Shown: in pieces, positions 41,333 through 54,163 of the stretch
Position numbering within the stretch: the stretch's first letter is position 1
Layout: each line of letters starts with the position of its first letter
Assembly: GCF_902706295.1 (NCBI RefSeq)
Contig: NZ_CACSJJ010000009.1
Span: 124,001-188,000 of the forward strand
Origin: Arthrobacter sp. 18067
Lineage (GTDB): Bacteria > Actinomycetota > Actinomycetes > Actinomycetales > Micrococcaceae
Length of the DNA: 64,000 bases
Direction of reading: 5' to 3'
The notes under the pieces: model-generated
Seen by the model: only the letters and a program-made list of their open reading frames with translations
Told to the model about the DNA's origin: nothing
The model's database searches: none
Program-made: the position numbers and the translations under genes

Positions 41333-42418
41333 TTAGCGCTCGATGTCACCGCGAATGAAGGCTTCAACCTTGTCACGGGCGAGGTCATCGTTGAACTGCT
41401 CCGGCGGGGACTTCATGAAGTAGCTGGAAGCCGAGAGAAGGGGCCCGCCAATGCCGCGGTCCAGGCCGATCTTGGCGGCACGGATGGCGTCGATGATGAC
41501 ACCTGCGGAGTTCGGGGAGTCCCAAACCTCGAGCTTGTACTCCAAAGACACCGGGGCGTCACCGAAATTACGGCCTTCGAGGCGGACGAAAGCCCACTTG
41601 CGGTCATCAAGCCAGGCAACGTAGTCGGACGGGCCGATGTGGACGTCGTCGGCGTGCAGCTCGGCCTCGACGTTGGAGGTCACAGCCTGGGTCTTGGAGA
41701 TCTTCTTGGACTCGAGGCGATCGCGCTCCAGCATGTTCTTGAAGTCCATGTTGCCGCCGACATTGAGCTGGTACGTGCGGTCCAGCGTGACGCCACGGTC
41801 TTCGAAGAGCTTGGCCATGACGCGGTGCGTGATGGTGGCACCGATCTGGCTCTTGATGTCATCCCCCACGATCGGGATGCCGGCCTCGGTGAACTTGTCA
41901 GCCCACTCCTTGGTTCCGGCGATGAAGACGGGCAGTGCGTTAACGAACGCAACACCGGCGTCGATGGCGCACTGGGCGTAGAACTTTGCGGCCTGGTCCG
42001 AACCAACGGGCAGGTAGCAGACCATGACGTCGGCCTTGGCCTCCCGCAACGCTGCGACGATGTCCACAGCTTCTTCCGGGGCCTCAACGATGGTCTCGCG
42101 ATAGTACTTGCCCAGCCCGTCAAGGGTGTGGCCGCGCTGGACGGTGACACCGGTGGCGGGGACGTCGGCGATCTTGATGGTGTTGTTTTCGCTGGCGCCG
42201 ATGGCGTCGGCCAGGTCCAGTCCAACCTTCTTGCCATCAACATCGAAAGCGGCAACAAACTGGACGTCGTTGACATGGTACTGGCCGAACTCGACGTGCA
42301 TCAGACCCGGGATCGTGGCCTTGGGGTCAGCGTCGCGATAGTACTGAACACCTTGGACCAGCGATGCGGCGCAGTTACCTACACCGACAATGGCAACACG
42401 AATCGGATGTGAAGACAC
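41333..42418 (-). CDS. ino1: Inositol-3-phosphate synthase (actinobacterial type)
   Basis: 361 aa. Converts glucose 6-phosphate to myo-inositol 3-phosphate with NAD+, feeding phosphatidylinositol and mycothiol. Hallmarks are the NAD loop [52 protein letters not shown] and the [12 protein letters not shown] segment. The start is GTG at 42418 with AGAGGAG upstream. It converges on fhs with the shared terminator between. MshA, 3 kb away on the other strand, uses its product. Confidence 0.96.
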   Translation of the reverse strand: MSSHPIRVAIVGVGNCAASLVQGVQYYRDADPKATIPGLMHVEFGQYHVNDVQFVAAFDVDGKKVGLDLADAIGASENNTIKIADVPATGVTVQRGHTLDGLGKYYRETIVEAPEEAVDIVAALREAKADVMVCYLPVGSDQAAKFYAQCAIDAGVAFVNALPVFIAGTKEWADKFTEAGIPIVGDDIKSQIGATITHRVMAKLFEDRGVTLDRTYQLNVGGNMDFKNMLERDRLESKKISKTQAVTSNVEAELHADDVHIGPSDYVAWLDDRKWAFVRLEGRNFGDAPVSLEYKLEVWDSPNSAGVIIDAIRAAKIGLDRGIGGPLLSASSYFMKSPPEQFNDDLARDKVEAFIRGDIER

Positions 42419-42527
42419 GGAACTCCTCTTGAGAACTAAACCTCATGTGCCAGGCGCAACCCTGACTGAGTCCAGGGCACGACTGATTGGCACGGCGCCA
42501 TTCGGCGCACTCTTGCATTGTAACCAA

Positions 42528-42570
42528 CACAGCAGGGGCCGGCTTTGTTCCCGACCGACCCCTGCTGTTT
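42528..42570 (-). terminator. Hairpin terminator after the aldo/keto reductase gene
   Basis: ACAGCAGGGG pairs with CCCCTGCTGT, with further CGG pairing inside a loop of about 20 bases. It lies 20 bases beyond the aldo/keto reductase stop on the minus strand, and upstream of ino1. Confidence 0.7.
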
Positions 42571-42589
42571 TATGGCGAAACTTCGGAGG

Positions 42590-43627
<1,038 letters not shown>

Positions 43628-43709
43628 ACGTACCATCCTGCCACTGCACAAACCGGGGCGACGGCGCTGTCCGCCATGTGGGCGCCGTCACCCTCGGCGT
43701 GGCTCGGGT

Positions 43710-45485
43710 TCAGTGGAGACGAACGACGGCGGCGCTCCCGCCGGGAAGCGTCAGAGTTCCTTTGTCCAGGGCTGCTTCATGGTCAGTGGCCACCAGGATG
43801 GAGCCGCTTAGGGGTGTTCCGAGTGCTTCGTCCCCAAAATTGCACACCACCCGGACGGTGCCGCGGGACATCTGCAGCCAGTGTTCGTCGTCGTCATACT
43901 CCACCACCGTGCTGCCGAAGCCTCCTTCCACCAATTCCGGGGTGTTCCGGCGCAGCTGTGCTAAATCCTTGTACAGCTGAAGCAGGCGCGCGTGGTCCCC
44001 TTCGCCGGTTTCTTCCCACTTGAGTTTGGACCGCAGGAACGTTTGCGGATCCTGTGGATCAGGAACAACCGCGGGATCCCATCCCATGCGTTCGAATTCC
44101 TTGATCCTTCCCTCGGCCGTAGCCTTGCCGAGTTCCGGCTCCGGGTGGGAAGTGAAGAACTGCCACGGCGTGGACGCACCGAACTCCTCACCCATGAACA
44201 GCATGGGCGTGAAGGGGGATGTCATGGTCAGCACGGCGCCGATTGCCAACTTCCCGTAACCCAGCGAGGCGGTGAGTCGATCTCCGATAGCGCGGTTGCC
44301 GATTTGGTCGTGGTTTTGGAGGCAGACCACCAGCGCTGATGGATGTGCCAGGTCCCGCCGAATGGGCCTGCCGTGGTGCCGTCCACGGAAGCTGGAGTAG
44401 CTGCCGTCGTGGAGGAATCCGTGTTCCAGGACCTTCGCCAGGACTGCGAGCGAGTCGAAGTCCGCGTAATAGCCGGCGGTCTCCCCGCTGAGGTTGACGT
44501 GGACGGCGTGGTGGAAGTCGTCGCTCCACTGGCCTTCGAGTCCGTAGCCGTTGTCCCTGCGGGGATAGATGAGCCGTGGGTTGTTCAAATCCGATTCCGC
44601 AATCAGGGTCTTGGGGATCCCTGTCTCGGCCTCGATCTGATCCCCCAAGGCTCCGAAGTCCTCCAGGATATGGACGGCCCGTTCGTCGCGCAGGGCGTGG
44701 ACGGCATCGAGACGGAGTCCATCCACGTGGTAGTCACGGAGCCACATCGCCGCGTTCTCAAGGATGTAGCGCCGAACGTCGTCCGAACCCGGGCCATCCA
44801 GGTTTACTGAGTCGCCCCAGGTGTTCCCCTCCCCCGACTTCAGGTACGGTCCGAACTTGGGTAGATAGTTCCCGCTGGGCCCAAGGTGGTTGTAGACGAC
44901 ATCCTGAATGACGCCCAAGCCTGCGGCGTGGGCAGCATCGACAAATCGTTGGTACGCCGCCGGGCCGCCGTATGGCTCATGGACAACATACCAAAGGACG
45001 CCGTCGTAGCCCCAGTTGTGGACTCCGTTGAACCCGTTGACCGGCAGCAGCTCAATGAAGTCCACGCCAAGGTCCACCAGATAGTCCAGTTTGGCGGCGG
45101 CTGCATCCAGCGTCCCCTCAGGGGTGAAGGTACCCAGGTGCAGCTCATAGATGACAGCCCCCTTAAGCTCCCGGCCTTGCCAGGCCGAGTCCTGCCATTC
45201 ATGGGCGGAAGGATCGAATGTGACGGATAACCCGTGCACGCCCTCAGGTTGCCTCCGCGACCGCGGATCCGGGAACGGTCCCTCTCCGTCCACGACGTAC
45301 CCGTAGGGCACACTGTCACCTGACTGAGCCACAGCGTCAGCCGGCGCCCGCCACCATCCCGCGGCGGCGCCGTCGTGATGGTGTTCCATGACGTACTCAT
45401 GCCCGCCGGCAAGCAGCCGGACCGAATCAGCATTCGGCGCCCAGACGTCGTAACGGTTCTTTCCAGCGGCGTGCTCCAGCATCAT
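43710..45485 (-). CDS. treZ: Maltooligosyltrehalose trehalohydrolase
   Basis: About 591-aa GH13 enzyme that releases trehalose from maltooligosyltrehalose. An N-terminal beta-sandwich (about 1-90, [18 protein letters not shown]) precedes the catalytic barrel: nucleophile Asp in [13 protein letters not shown], acid/base Glu in [13 protein letters not shown], and a conserved [12 protein letters not shown]. The start is one of two adjacent ATGs (45485, 45482) after AGGGGAG. It is last in the treX-treY-treZ unit, 55 bases after treY. Confidence 0.95.
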   Translation of the reverse strand: MMLEHAAGKNRYDVWAPNADSVRLLAGGHEYVMEHHHDGAAAGWWRAPADAVAQSGDSVPYGYVVDGEGPFPDPRSRRQPEGVHGLSVTFDPSAHEWQDSAWQGRELKGAVIYELHLGTFTPEGTLDAAAAKLDYLVDLGVDFIELLPVNGFNGVHNWGYDGVLWYVVHEPYGGPAAYQRFVDAAHAAGLGVIQDVVYNHLGPSGNYLPKFGPYLKSGEGNTWGDSVNLDGPGSDDVRRYILENAAMWLRDYHVDGLRLDAVHALRDERAVHILEDFGALGDQIEAETGIPKTLIAESDLNNPRLIYPRRDNGYGLEGQWSDDFHHAVHVNLSGETAGYYADFDSLAVLAKVLEHGFLHDGSYSSFRGRHHGRPIRRDLAHPSALVVCLQNHDQIGNRAIGDRLTASLGYGKLAIGAVLTMTSPFTPMLFMGEEFGASTPWQFFTSHPEPELGKATAEGRIKEFERMGWDPAVVPDPQDPQTFLRSKLKWEETGEGDHARLLQLYKDLAQLRRNTPELVEGGFGSTVVEYDDDEHWLQMSRGTVRVVCNFGDEALGTPLSGSILVATDHEAALDKGTLTLPGGSAAVVRLH

Positions 45486-45540
45486 GCTCCCCTGTACATA
45501 TTCAAGCGTGCGTTGCAGTGGCGGTGTGGGTGGTCCGGAA

Positions 45541-47853
45541 TCAGTCAGTGGGCACCAAAAGGGCCACCGGATACTGCTCCAGCAGAGTGGCCACCGGGAC
45601 GGCACCGGCACCATACGTGGCACCAGTGAGTTCGTTCCGGAAGCCTACGGATAACTCGATGACCGTGTCGCGCCAGCCGCCTTCGGCTACCAGGCGTTTG
45701 GGGAGGCGAGTGCCAACAGTGAGGGCGCCGCGCCGGTTTGTGCCGCGGTCGAAAGCAACCACGTGGGTTGCTGCCGGCCCTTGGGCTGCCACCGGAAGGT
45801 AGCCGCCGAACAGCTCAGGCCGGTCGCGGCGTAGCCTCAAGGCCCGGGAGACAACCAGAAGCTTGGCGGCTTCCTCGGTGTAATCAGGCTGCGCTCCCAT
45901 GTCCAAGTCCGCCAACGCTTCGATGCGGGCCTGGAAGTCCACGGGGCGCCGGTTGTCAGGATCGGTCAGCGAACCATCCCTGAATTCCGTGCCTTGGTAC
46001 ACGTCAGGGACACCGGGCATGGTCAGCTGGATGAGCTTGGCGGACAGCGAGTTGGAGGTGCCGTACGGTTCGAGCTCAGCCACGAAGTTCGTGATCGCTG
46101 CCGCAACTTCCGGCATATCAAAGGCGGCGTCGACGGCGGCAGCAAGGTGGCGCTCGAACTCCTGGTTGGGGTCGGTCCAGTTGGTGGAGTTGCCTGCCTC
46201 ACGGGCCGCTTTCAACGCGTAGGACTGGAGTCGTCCACGGTCTGCCGGCCATGCGCCGACGATCGACTGCCACACGAGTGCAGCCAAGGGTCCATCCGGG
46301 ATAGGGGCCAGCTCCTGGACCGTCCCGAGGAACAATTCCCACTCGGGGACAGCTTCGGAAATGACGGAGATCCGTGCACGGGCGTCCTCGCTGCGCTTGG
46401 TATCGTGCGTGCTCAAGGTAGTCATTGACAGCGGCAGATTGGCTTGGCGACGGGCCATGCGCTCATGGAAATCCTGGGTGGAGACGGCAAACTCGGTGGG
46501 GTCTGCACCCACCTCGGTCAGCGTCCCAAGCCGTGTGTAGCGGAAGAACGCCGTGTCCTCCACGCCCTTGGCCATCACCATGCCGGATGTCTGCTGGAAG
46601 CGACGCGCGAGCTCGCCTTCGGTGTCCAAGAGGTACGGCGTCAGGTCTTCCAGCACCGCCTTCAGGTCTTCACGGTTCTCCGCCGCACGGTTGATGGACT
46701 CCAGCAGTATCTCCTGGCCATACGGGAGATACGTCCGGTAGATGGGGAAGCAGCAGATGACTTCCGCGATGGCGTCAGCCACCATCTCCGGAGACAGCTG
46801 GGCGGCCTTCGGCACAAGACGCGCGAGCCGCAGGATTTCCGATCGCAGGATGCCGTCCGCAATACGGCGCTTGGTCCCATGGATCATGGCTTCGTAGTCC
46901 GCCGGAGCTTCCGCGTCCCGCAACCTGGCGTCGAGGGAATCGAGGTATTCCTCGGCGGCCGGGTCCACAAACAGGCGGTCCACGTCAGCGAGTGCGTCGT
47001 AGCCGGTGGTGCCTTCACAGTCGAAGGTGTCCGGCAACGTCTCCCCCGGTTCCAGGATCTTCTCTACAAGAAGGTAGGCGCCGCCCGTTGCCTCGCGGAG
47101 CCTGGCGAGATACGCCTCAGGATCAGCCAGGCCGTCCGGGTGGTCGATCCTGAGTCCGTCCACCAGCTCTTCACGGAACCAGCGGACGATCTCTTCGTGG
47201 AACTCGTCAAAGACCCAGGGGATCTCCACCCGTACGCCGGCCAGAGTATTCACGGCGAAGAAGCGACGGTAGTTCAGTTCGGCATCCGCCCTGCGCCAGC
47301 CCACCAGCTCGTAGTGCTGCCGCGCATGGACATTCCGTGGGCTGTCCCCGCTGCTGAACGTGCCTTCGGCCAGCGGAAGGCGGTGATCGTAGTAGTGCAG
47401 TTCGCCGTCCACAATGGTGAGCTGGTCAAGGTCGTCGTCACTGCCAAGGATCGGGATGCGGATTTTCCCGCCACCGAAATCCCAGTCAACATCGAAGGCC
47501 TCGGCGTACTTGGACGTCCGCCCTTCCTTCAGGAGCTGCCACCACCAGGAGTTCTGCCCGGGAGAGGCAACACCCATGTGGTTGGGCACTATGTCGGCAA
47601 GAATGCCCAGACCCTGCTCACTGGCGGCCTGGGACAGGGCAGCGAGCCCCTCCGGACCGCCGCGTGCGGGATCCACGGTGGAGGGATCGGTGACGTCGTA
47701 GCCGTGGTCCGAGCCCTTCTCCGCGGTCAGGATCGGCGAGACATAGACCCAGTCGGCTCCAAGGGAGCGCAGGTAGCCAGTGAGCTGGGCAGCGTCCTGC
47801 AGCGTGAAGCTTGGCCGGATCTGGAGGCGATACGTCGAGACGGGTGTCCTCAT
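45541..47853 (-). CDS. treY: Maltooligosyl trehalose synthase
   Basis: 770-aa GH13 enzyme that converts the reducing end of a maltodextrin to an alpha,alpha-1,1-linked trehalose end. N-terminal [17 protein letters not shown] and [19 protein letters not shown] are family markers. The catalytic Asp is in [15 protein letters not shown] and the Glu in [16 protein letters not shown]-terminal [20 protein letters not shown] is conserved. Its ATG overlaps the treX TGA (ATGA), so the two are coupled. Confidence 0.97.
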   Translation of the reverse strand: MRTPVSTYRLQIRPSFTLQDAAQLTGYLRSLGADWVYVSPILTAEKGSDHGYDVTDPSTVDPARGGPEGLAALSQAASEQGLGILADIVPNHMGVASPGQNSWWWQLLKEGRTSKYAEAFDVDWDFGGGKIRIPILGSDDDLDQLTIVDGELHYYDHRLPLAEGTFSSGDSPRNVHARQHYELVGWRRADAELNYRRFFAVNTLAGVRVEIPWVFDEFHEEIVRWFREELVDGLRIDHPDGLADPEAYLARLREATGGAYLLVEKILEPGETLPDTFDCEGTTGYDALADVDRLFVDPAAEEYLDSLDARLRDAEAPADYEAMIHGTKRRIADGILRSEILRLARLVPKAAQLSPEMVADAIAEVICCFPIYRTYLPYGQEILLESINRAAENREDLKAVLEDLTPYLLDTEGELARRFQQTSGMVMAKGVEDTAFFRYTRLGTLTEVGADPTEFAVSTQDFHERMARRQANLPLSMTTLSTHDTKRSEDARARISVISEAVPEWELFLGTVQELAPIPDGPLAALVWQSIVGAWPADRGRLQSYALKAAREAGNSTNWTDPNQEFERHLAAAVDAAFDMPEVAAAITNFVAELEPYGTSNSLSAKLIQLTMPGVPDVYQGTEFRDGSLTDPDNRRPVDFQARIEALADLDMGAQPDYTEEAAKLLVVSRALRLRRDRPELFGGYLPVAAQGPAATHVVAFDRGTNRRGALTVGTRLPKRLVAEGGWRDTVIELSVGFRNELTGATYGAGAVPVATLLEQYPVALLVPTD

Positions 47854-50129
47854 GAGTCCACCTTCTTTGATGCTCCGGCTTCCTCATCCGCAGGGGCGTC
47901 TGCCTTGTAATCGAAGGGCAGCGACGTCACGGCAGGGGCGGTGATGGATGCCGTTTCCGGGGTGCTCGTCTGGGTCAGCGCCGCCAACGAAGCCGCGACC
48001 GAATGGTCAGGCTCCACCTCAGGGGTGCTGTGCGCACGCAGCACCACCAGGGACTTGGCACCGACCATGAGGATCTGGTCCGGCTTGACGACACCGGCTT
48101 CGGCGCCCTCTCCGGCGGTGTCGATCATGACGTCCCACGCCGGCGCGTATTCATCGGAAGGGATCCTGAAGCCCACCTCATCCTGGTCTGCGTTGAAGTA
48201 GAGCAGGAAGTTGACGTCGGTAATCCGCCGGCCCTGGTTGTCACGGCCGTGGATGCCATCGCCGTTGAGGAACACACCCACCGAACGGCCCAACGCCTCA
48301 TCCCAATCAGAAGGACTCATGGTGCTCGCGTCAGCGTCCAACCAAACAATGTCCGGGAGACGCTCGCCTTCGCCACGCAGTACAGGGCGTCCGTCAAAGA
48401 ACCGGCTGCGGCGCAGGCTGGGGTGCTTGGCCCGGAGCGCGCACACCGCGGCCGTGAACTCGATCAGGGGCTGGTCCACAGTCTCCCAGTTGATCCATGT
48501 GAGTTCGGAGTCCTGGCAGTAGCCGTTGTTGTTGCCGCTCTGTGTCCGGCCGAGCTCGTCGCCGTGCAGGAGCATGGGGACGCCCTGGGAGAGGAACAAG
48601 GTGGCGATGAAGTTGCGCTGTTGGCGTGCTCTCAGGCCAAGGACAGTGGGATCATCCGTGGGCCCCTCGGCACCGCAGTTCCAGGACCGGTTGTGCGATT
48701 CGCCGTCATTGTTGTCTTCACCGTTGGCCTCGTTGTGTTTCTCGTTGTAGGAGACGAGGTCGGCCAAGGTGAAACCGTCGTGGGCGGTAACGAAGTTGAT
48801 CGAGGCCACCGGGCGACGGCCTGAATGTTCGTAAAGGTCCGCCGATCCAGTCAACCGGGAAGCGAATTCACCCAGGGTGGATGGTTCACCACGCCAGAAG
48901 TCGCGGACGGTGTCCCGGTACTGGCCGTTCCATTCCGTCCACTGCGGCGGGAAGTTGCCCACCTGGTATCCGCCGGGGCCTACGTCCCACGGCTCGGCAA
49001 TGAGCTTCACCTGGGAAACTACGGGGTCCTGCTGGATGAGTTCGAAGAACGTGGAGAGCTTGTCGACGTCGTAGAACTCGCGCGCCAAGGTGGAGGCTAG
49101 GTCAAAGCGGAAACCATCAACGTGCATTTCCGTCACCCAGTAGCGCAGGGAATCCATGAGTAACTGCAGGGAATGCGGGCTGCGGACATTGAGGGAATTG
49201 CCCGTGCCGGTGTAGTCCATGTAGTACTTCTGGTCATCCTCCACCAGCCGGTAGTACGCGGAGTTGTCGATGCCCTTGAAGGACAGCGTGGGCCCCAAGT
49301 GGTTGCCCTCGGCTGTGTGGTTGTACACGACGTCAAGGATGACTTCGATTCCCGCGTTGTGCAGTGTCCGGACCATTGCCTTGAAGTCCTGGACCTGCTG
49401 GCCGGTGTCGCCCTTGGAGCTGTAGCTGTTGTGGGGCGCGAAGAAGCCAATGGTGTTGTAGCCCCAGTAGTTGTTCAGCCCCTTGTCCTGCAGGATGCCG
49501 TCGTTGACGAATTGGTGGACCGGCATCAACTCAATGGCAGTAATGCCAAGCTTCTGTAGATGGGAAATGACCGCAGGATGCGCGACTCCGGCATAGGTGC
49601 CGCGCTGCTCCTCGGGTACCTCAGGATGCATCTGGGTCAGGCCCTTGACGTGGGCCTCGTAAATGACCGACTTGTGGTACGGAATCCGCAGGAGCTTGTC
49701 GCCATCCCAGTCGAAGAACGGGTTGATGACCACGCCCAGCATCATGTGCGGGGCTGAATCCTCATCGTTTCGGGATTCCGGGTCCCCCATGTTGTACGAG
49801 AACAGGGACGGATCCCAGTCAATCTGCCGGTGGATGGCCTTGGCGTAAGGATCCAGCAGCAGCTTGTTGGGGTTGAAGCGCTGACCGGAATCGGGGTCGT
49901 AGGGCCCATGCACCCTGTAGCCGTACTTCTGCCCCGGCTGGGCTTGCGGGAGGTAGCAATGCCACACGTAACCGTCCACCTCGGTGACGTCCACGCGGAC
50001 TTCCCCGCCGTCGTCGTCGAAGAGGCACAGCTCCACTTTTTCGGCCTTCTCGCTGAACAGCGCGAAGTTGGTACCGGTGCCGTCAAAGGTGGCACCCAGC
50101 GGATAAGCCGATCCAGGCCAGACTTCCAT
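47850..50129 (-). CDS. treX: Glycogen debranching enzyme TreX/GlgX
   Basis: About 759-aa GH13 isoamylase-type enzyme that hydrolyses alpha-1,6 branches to supply linear dextrins for TreY. An N-terminal carbohydrate-binding region ([20 protein letters not shown]) precedes the barrel with the Asp in [14 protein letters not shown] and the Glu in [16 protein letters not shown]. The last 60 or so residues are a Thr/Ala/Pro-rich, low-complexity tail ending GASKKVDS, unlike typical GlgX. The start is ATG at 50129 after AGGAGAACGC. First gene of treX-treY-treZ. Confidence 0.95.
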   Translation of the reverse strand: MEVWPGSAYPLGATFDGTGTNFALFSEKAEKVELCLFDDDGGEVRVDVTEVDGYVWHCYLPQAQPGQKYGYRVHGPYDPDSGQRFNPNKLLLDPYAKAIHRQIDWDPSLFSYNMGDPESRNDEDSAPHMMLGVVINPFFDWDGDKLLRIPYHKSVIYEAHVKGLTQMHPEVPEEQRGTYAGVAHPAVISHLQKLGITAIELMPVHQFVNDGILQDKGLNNYWGYNTIGFFAPHNSYSSKGDTGQQVQDFKAMVRTLHNAGIEVILDVVYNHTAEGNHLGPTLSFKGIDNSAYYRLVEDDQKYYMDYTGTGNSLNVRSPHSLQLLMDSLRYWVTEMHVDGFRFDLASTLAREFYDVDKLSTFFELIQQDPVVSQVKLIAEPWDVGPGGYQVGNFPPQWTEWNGQYRDTVRDFWRGEPSTLGEFASRLTGSADLYEHSGRRPVASINFVTAHDGFTLADLVSYNEKHNEANGEDNNDGESHNRSWNCGAEGPTDDPTVLGLRARQQRNFIATLFLSQGVPMLLHGDELGRTQSGNNNGYCQDSELTWINWETVDQPLIEFTAAVCALRAKHPSLRRSRFFDGRPVLRGEGERLPDIVWLDADASTMSPSDWDEALGRSVGVFLNGDGIHGRDNQGRRITDVNFLLYFNADQDEVGFRIPSDEYAPAWDVMIDTAGEGAEAGVVKPDQILMVGAKSLVVLRAHSTPEVEPDHSVAASLAALTQTSTPETASITAPAVTSLPFDYKADAPADEEAGASKKVDS

Positions 50130-50198
50130 GCGTTCTCCTCTTGATGATGCGAACAACTGCTGCAAGCCTACTCATGACCCATGACACGGACAGTAACC

Positions 50199-51770
50199 TT
50201 AGGGTCTTGTACGGTCGCATTCCGCGTTGAGCGAACCAATGACGCGCGGCACCGCAGCCATGATCGCCGACGCTGTAAGGGGTCCTCCATCCAGTTCTGC
50301 GGACGCTGCCGACCCTGCCCGGCCATGGACGCTCGCGGCAACCGCGGCCAGGGCAGCCCAGCGGTCGGCAACATCCAAGCCCAAGCCTGCGTACGCGCCG
50401 TCGTCGTCCGTGATCGATTCTGCAGACTGCGCCAGCAAGGCGCCCAACACGCCGCCGAGGACGTCGCCGCTGCCTGCGGTCGCCATCCACGCGGTGCCCT
50501 CGGACTGGCTGAAAACAACGCCCGACGGCGAGGCAACCAGTGTGGTTGCACCTTTCAGCAGCACGGTTGCGCCAGTTTGTTCGGCGGCCTTCCGTACGAA
50601 GTGCAGCGGCCGGGATTCCACGTCGTCGCGCGTCACGGCTACCTCGCCCGTGGAAGGAAGAGAGGCCAGCAACGTGGCGAGTTCTCCTGCATGCGGTGTC
50701 AGAATCCAGTGGGGAGGGCAGCGTTCCGGCAGAAGGCTCAGGGCGCCGGCATCCACCACCACCGGCACATCAGCCGCGAGAGCCACCGCCGCGGTGTCCT
50801 TGGCGCGCTCCAATTGTTCGTCGCCGTCAACACCGGAGCCCAGCAACCACGCTTGGACGCGGCCAGGCTCAGCGGATTCCCACAATGCTTCCGGAGTCTT
50901 GGCCAGCACTAGCTGCGCGACGATTTGGGGGCCGAGGTACCGCACCATCCCCACGCCAGTGAGGGCTGCCGCATGGACGCCCAGGACCGCGGCGCCGGCA
51001 AAACGCGCAGAACCGGCCACAACGCCAAGGACGCCCCGGGAGTATTTCTGTGCGCGGCGGCCAGGCTTGGGCAGCAAGGCTCCCACGTCCTGGGCAGTGA
51101 GGCGGCGGAGTTCCGGTTTTTGTGATTCCAGGTCAATACCGATCCGCACAAGTTCGATACGGCCGGAAGACCCTTCGCCCGGATCCGTCATCAGGCCGGC
51201 CTTGACGCCGCCAAAAGTTACAGTGACGTTCGCGTCCAGCACCGGCCAGTGCACTTCTCCGGTGTTGGCATCGAGCCCGCTGGGGAGGTCGCACGCCACT
51301 ACCAACCGCGGACGCAGTTCCTGGAGAGACGCAACCAGTTCCGCAGAGGGGCCGCGTAAGCCCCCACGGGCCCCCGTACCCAGCAACGCATCAATGATCA
51401 CGTCGTCGCCGGCGCATAGGACCGCGAGCTCTTCAGCATTCCCAGGCTCCAGCCGCAGAGTCCTCCCGCCTGCCGCAGAAAATGCAGCCAGCGCCTCAGG
51501 ATGCACCTCATCAGCGGCGAGTACCGCCGTCGTACGCATCCCCCGCCGTGCAAGTAAGGCCGCCGCAAAAAGGCCGTCGCCACCGTTGTTTCCCTTGCCG
51601 GCGAGGACTGTGGCGCTTGCACCGGGCAGCTTGCGCCTGCGTTTGACCTCACGCGCCACTGTTTGGGCAAGCCCATAAGCTGCCCGTTGCATAAGAACAG
51701 CGCCCTCACCGGAGCCCAGGAGCGGTTGTTCCGCATCCCTGATCTGTTGTCCGGTGAAGGCGCTGATCAT
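50199..51770 (-). CDS. nnr: Bifunctional NAD(P)H-hydrate epimerase / ADP-dependent dehydratase
   Basis: 523 aa. Repairs NADHX/NADPHX. The N-terminal YjeF epimerase domain (about 1-215) has TVLAGKGNNGGDGLFAAALL. The C-terminal ribokinase-like dehydratase domain has LTPHAGELATLLASL and the ATP/ADP-site GTAWMATAGSGDVLGGVLGA. It is third in the glmS-acpS-nnr run, 18 bases after acpS, a common actinobacterial order. Confidence 0.95.
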   Translation of the reverse strand: MISAFTGQQIRDAEQPLLGSGEGAVLMQRAAYGLAQTVAREVKRRRKLPGASATVLAGKGNNGGDGLFAAALLARRGMRTTAVLAADEVHPEALAAFSAAGGRTLRLEPGNAEELAVLCAGDDVIIDALLGTGARGGLRGPSAELVASLQELRPRLVVACDLPSGLDANTGEVHWPVLDANVTVTFGGVKAGLMTDPGEGSSGRIELVRIGIDLESQKPELRRLTAQDVGALLPKPGRRAQKYSRGVLGVVAGSARFAGAAVLGVHAAALTGVGMVRYLGPQIVAQLVLAKTPEALWESAEPGRVQAWLLGSGVDGDEQLERAKDTAAVALAADVPVVVDAGALSLLPERCPPHWILTPHAGELATLLASLPSTGEVAVTRDDVESRPLHFVRKAAEQTGATVLLKGATTLVASPSGVVFSQSEGTAWMATAGSGDVLGGVLGALLAQSAESITDDDGAYAGLGLDVADRWAALAAVAASVHGRAGSAASAELDGGPLTASAIMAAVPRVIGSLNAECDRTRP

Positions 51771-51788
51771 TTGCTGTTGAGAGTCCGT

Positions 51789-52136
51789 TTAGCCCTCGGC
51801 GAGGACAGTCGCCGTAGCGATGCCGCCGTCGTGGCTTATGGACAGGTGCCAGCGCTTGACGCCCTTGGCCTCAGCCACGGCAAGCACGGTTCCTTTGACC
51901 TGGACCGTGGGGCCATTCTGGTCGAGGCCGATCCAGCAGTCCTGCCAGTTCATGCCTGCCGGAGCGCCCAGGACCTTGGCCACGGCTTCCTTGGCTGCAA
52001 AACGGGCAGCCAGAGAGCGTGTGTTGAGTTCCCGTTCGGCAGGAACAAACAGGCGGTCCCGGAGTCCGGGCGTCCGTTCCAACTGCCGGCCGAACCGTTC
52101 GATGTCTACGACGTCTACGCCAATGCCAACAATCAT
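51789..52136 (-). CDS. acpS: Holo-[acyl-carrier-protein] synthase
   Basis: 115 aa. Transfers 4'-phosphopantetheine from CoA to ACP. The Mg-binding aspartate is in [13 protein letters not shown] and the glutamate in [15 protein letters not shown]-terminal [20 protein letters not shown] is conserved. It begins 4 bases after the glmS stop. Confidence 0.96.
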   Translation of the reverse strand: MIVGIGVDVVDIERFGRQLERTPGLRDRLFVPAERELNTRSLAARFAAKEAVAKVLGAPAGMNWQDCWIGLDQNGPTVQVKGTVLAVAEAKGVKRWHLSISHDGGIATATVLAEG

Positions 52137-52140
52137 GGCG

Positions 52141-54024
52141 TTATTCTACGGTCACGCTCTTGGCGAGGTTACGCGGCTGGTCTACGTCGTAGCCCTTGGC
52201 GCCGGCCAGTTCAGCAGCGAAGATCTGCAGCGGAACGGTGGTGAGCAACGGCATCAGCAGCGTGGGCGTCTCGGGAACGTAGAACACGTGCTCTGCGTAG
52301 TCCTTGACCGACTCGTCGCCTTCTTCAGCGATCACCAGGGTACGGGCACCACGTGCACGCACTTCCTGGATGTTGCTGACCACCTTGGAGTGCAGGGAGT
52401 CGCGGCCACGCGGGGACGGCACCACGACGAAGACCGGCTGGCCGTCGTCGATCAGGGCGATCGGACCATGCTTGAGCTCACCTGCGGCGAAGCCTTCAGC
52501 GTGGATGTACGCGATTTCCTTGAGCTTCAAGGCGCCTTCGAGGGCAACCGGGTAGCCAACGTGGCGGCCCAGGAACAGCACGGACTTCTCGTCCTTCATG
52601 CTGCGGGCGAGCTCGCGCAAGGGTCCTGCGTTGTCCAGGATGTGCTGGATCTTGGCCGGGATCTTGTTGAGGTCCGCGAGGACGTCCTTGATCTGGCCGG
52701 AGAAGATGTTGCCGCGCAGCTGCGCAAGGTACAGGCCCAGGAGGTATGCAGCGGTGATCTGCGCCAGGAATGCCTTGGTGGAAGCAACAGCGATTTCCGG
52801 GCCGGCGTGCGTGTAGAGCACGGCGTCGGATTCGCGCGGGATGGTGGAACCGTTGGTGTTGCAGATGGAGATCGTCTTGGCGCCCTGTTCGCGGGCGTAA
52901 CGGACGGCCATCAGCGTGTCCATGGTCTCGCCCGACTGGCTGATGGAAACCACCAGGGTGTTGGAGTCCACGATCGGATCGCGGTAACGGAACTCGTGCG
53001 CAAGTTCCACCTCCGTGGGGATCCGGCACCAGTTCTCGATTGCGTATTTGGCAACCAGGCCGGCGTAGGCCGCGGTACCGCAAGCCAGCACGATGATCTT
53101 GTCAACCTGCTTGAGGAGCTCCGGATCGATGCGGAGCTCGTCCAGGGTCAGCTTGCCGTCGAGGTCGGAGCGGCCCAGGAGGGTCTGCGCGACGGCGTCG
53201 GGCTGGTCGTGGATTTCCTTCTCCATGAAGGAGCTGAAGCCACCCTTTTCGGCAGATGCCGGGTCCCAGTCGACGTGGTATTCCTTGCCCTCGGCGGGAG
53301 CGCCGAAGAAGTCGGTGATTTCCACGGAGTCCGCGGTGATGGTGACGATCTGGTCCTGGCCCAGCTCCACGGCGCGGCGGGTGTAGTCGATGAAGCCGGA
53401 GACGTCGGAGCCGAGGAAGTTCTCGCCATCGCCCAGGCCCACTACCAGCGGAGAGTTACGGCGGGCAGCAACGACGACGTCGGGCTGGTCTGCGTGTACT
53501 GCCAGAAGGGTGAAGGCGCCTTCGAGTCGCTGGCAAGCCAGGCGCATCGCCTCGGTGAGGTTGCCGCCGTCGCCATTGAGCTCGGTGCGGAAGATGTCCC
53601 CTACCAGCGCGGCAGCAACTTCGGTGTCGGTTTCCGACTCGAAGGTGACGCCCTTGGCGAGCAGTTCCTGCTTGAGCTCAGCGAAGTTCTCGATGATGCC
53701 GTTGTGAATAAGTGCAAGGCGGCCGCCGTCGGAGAGGTGCGGGTGCGCGTTGCGGTCGGTGGGGCCGCCGTGGGTGGCCCAACGGGTATGGCCGATGCCG
53801 GTCAGGGATTCAGGGACCGGATTTGCTTCCAGTTCACTGATCAGGTTGCTCAGCTTGCCGGACTTTTTACGGGACGAGATTGCCCCGTCAGCCACCACTG
53901 CGACGCCTGCGGAGTCATAGCCGCGGTACTCAAGACGGCGCAGCCCTTCCACGACGACGTCAAGGGCGCTGTGACCAGCTGCCTTGCGAGACGAATTGCC
54001 AACATAGCCTACGATTCCACACAT
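52141..54024 (-). CDS. glmS: Glutamine-fructose-6-phosphate aminotransferase
   Basis: 627 aa. Makes glucosamine 6-phosphate for peptidoglycan and, via UDP-GlcNAc, for mycothiol. The N-terminal amidotransferase domain opens with [10 protein letters not shown] (Cys2 is the nucleophile after Met removal), then [13 protein letters not shown] and [19 protein letters not shown]. Two SIS domains follow, with [16 protein letters not shown] and [13 protein letters not shown] motifs ([20 protein letters not shown]). The terminus [14 protein letters not shown] [11 protein letters not shown] is conserved. An upstream in-frame start at 54108 is rejected because Cys must be residue 2. Confidence 0.97.
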   Translation of the reverse strand: MCGIVGYVGNSSRKAAGHSALDVVVEGLRRLEYRGYDSAGVAVVADGAISSRKKSGKLSNLISELEANPVPESLTGIGHTRWATHGGPTDRNAHPHLSDGGRLALIHNGIIENFAELKQELLAKGVTFESETDTEVAAALVGDIFRTELNGDGGNLTEAMRLACQRLEGAFTLLAVHADQPDVVVAARRNSPLVVGLGDGENFLGSDVSGFIDYTRRAVELGQDQIVTITADSVEITDFFGAPAEGKEYHVDWDPASAEKGGFSSFMEKEIHDQPDAVAQTLLGRSDLDGKLTLDELRIDPELLKQVDKIIVLACGTAAYAGLVAKYAIENWCRIPTEVELAHEFRYRDPIVDSNTLVVSISQSGETMDTLMAVRYAREQGAKTISICNTNGSTIPRESDAVLYTHAGPEIAVASTKAFLAQITAAYLLGLYLAQLRGNIFSGQIKDVLADLNKIPAKIQHILDNAGPLRELARSMKDEKSVLFLGRHVGYPVALEGALKLKEIAYIHAEGFAAGELKHGPIALIDDGQPVFVVVPSPRGRDSLHSKVVSNIQEVRARGARTLVIAEEGDESVKDYAEHVFYVPETPTLLMPLLTTVPLQIFAAELAGAKGYDVDQPRNLAKSVTVE

Positions 54025-54163
54025 GGGTACAAGCCTAACGTCTAGCGCAAACAACTGACGTGGGACATCCCAGCTCCTCCTCTTGCCAGTATGATGTCCA
54101 ACCCTCACAATTCACCCTCCCGTCGTCGCGCATTTCCTGATCCGCCGCGTGGAGGGCAGAATC

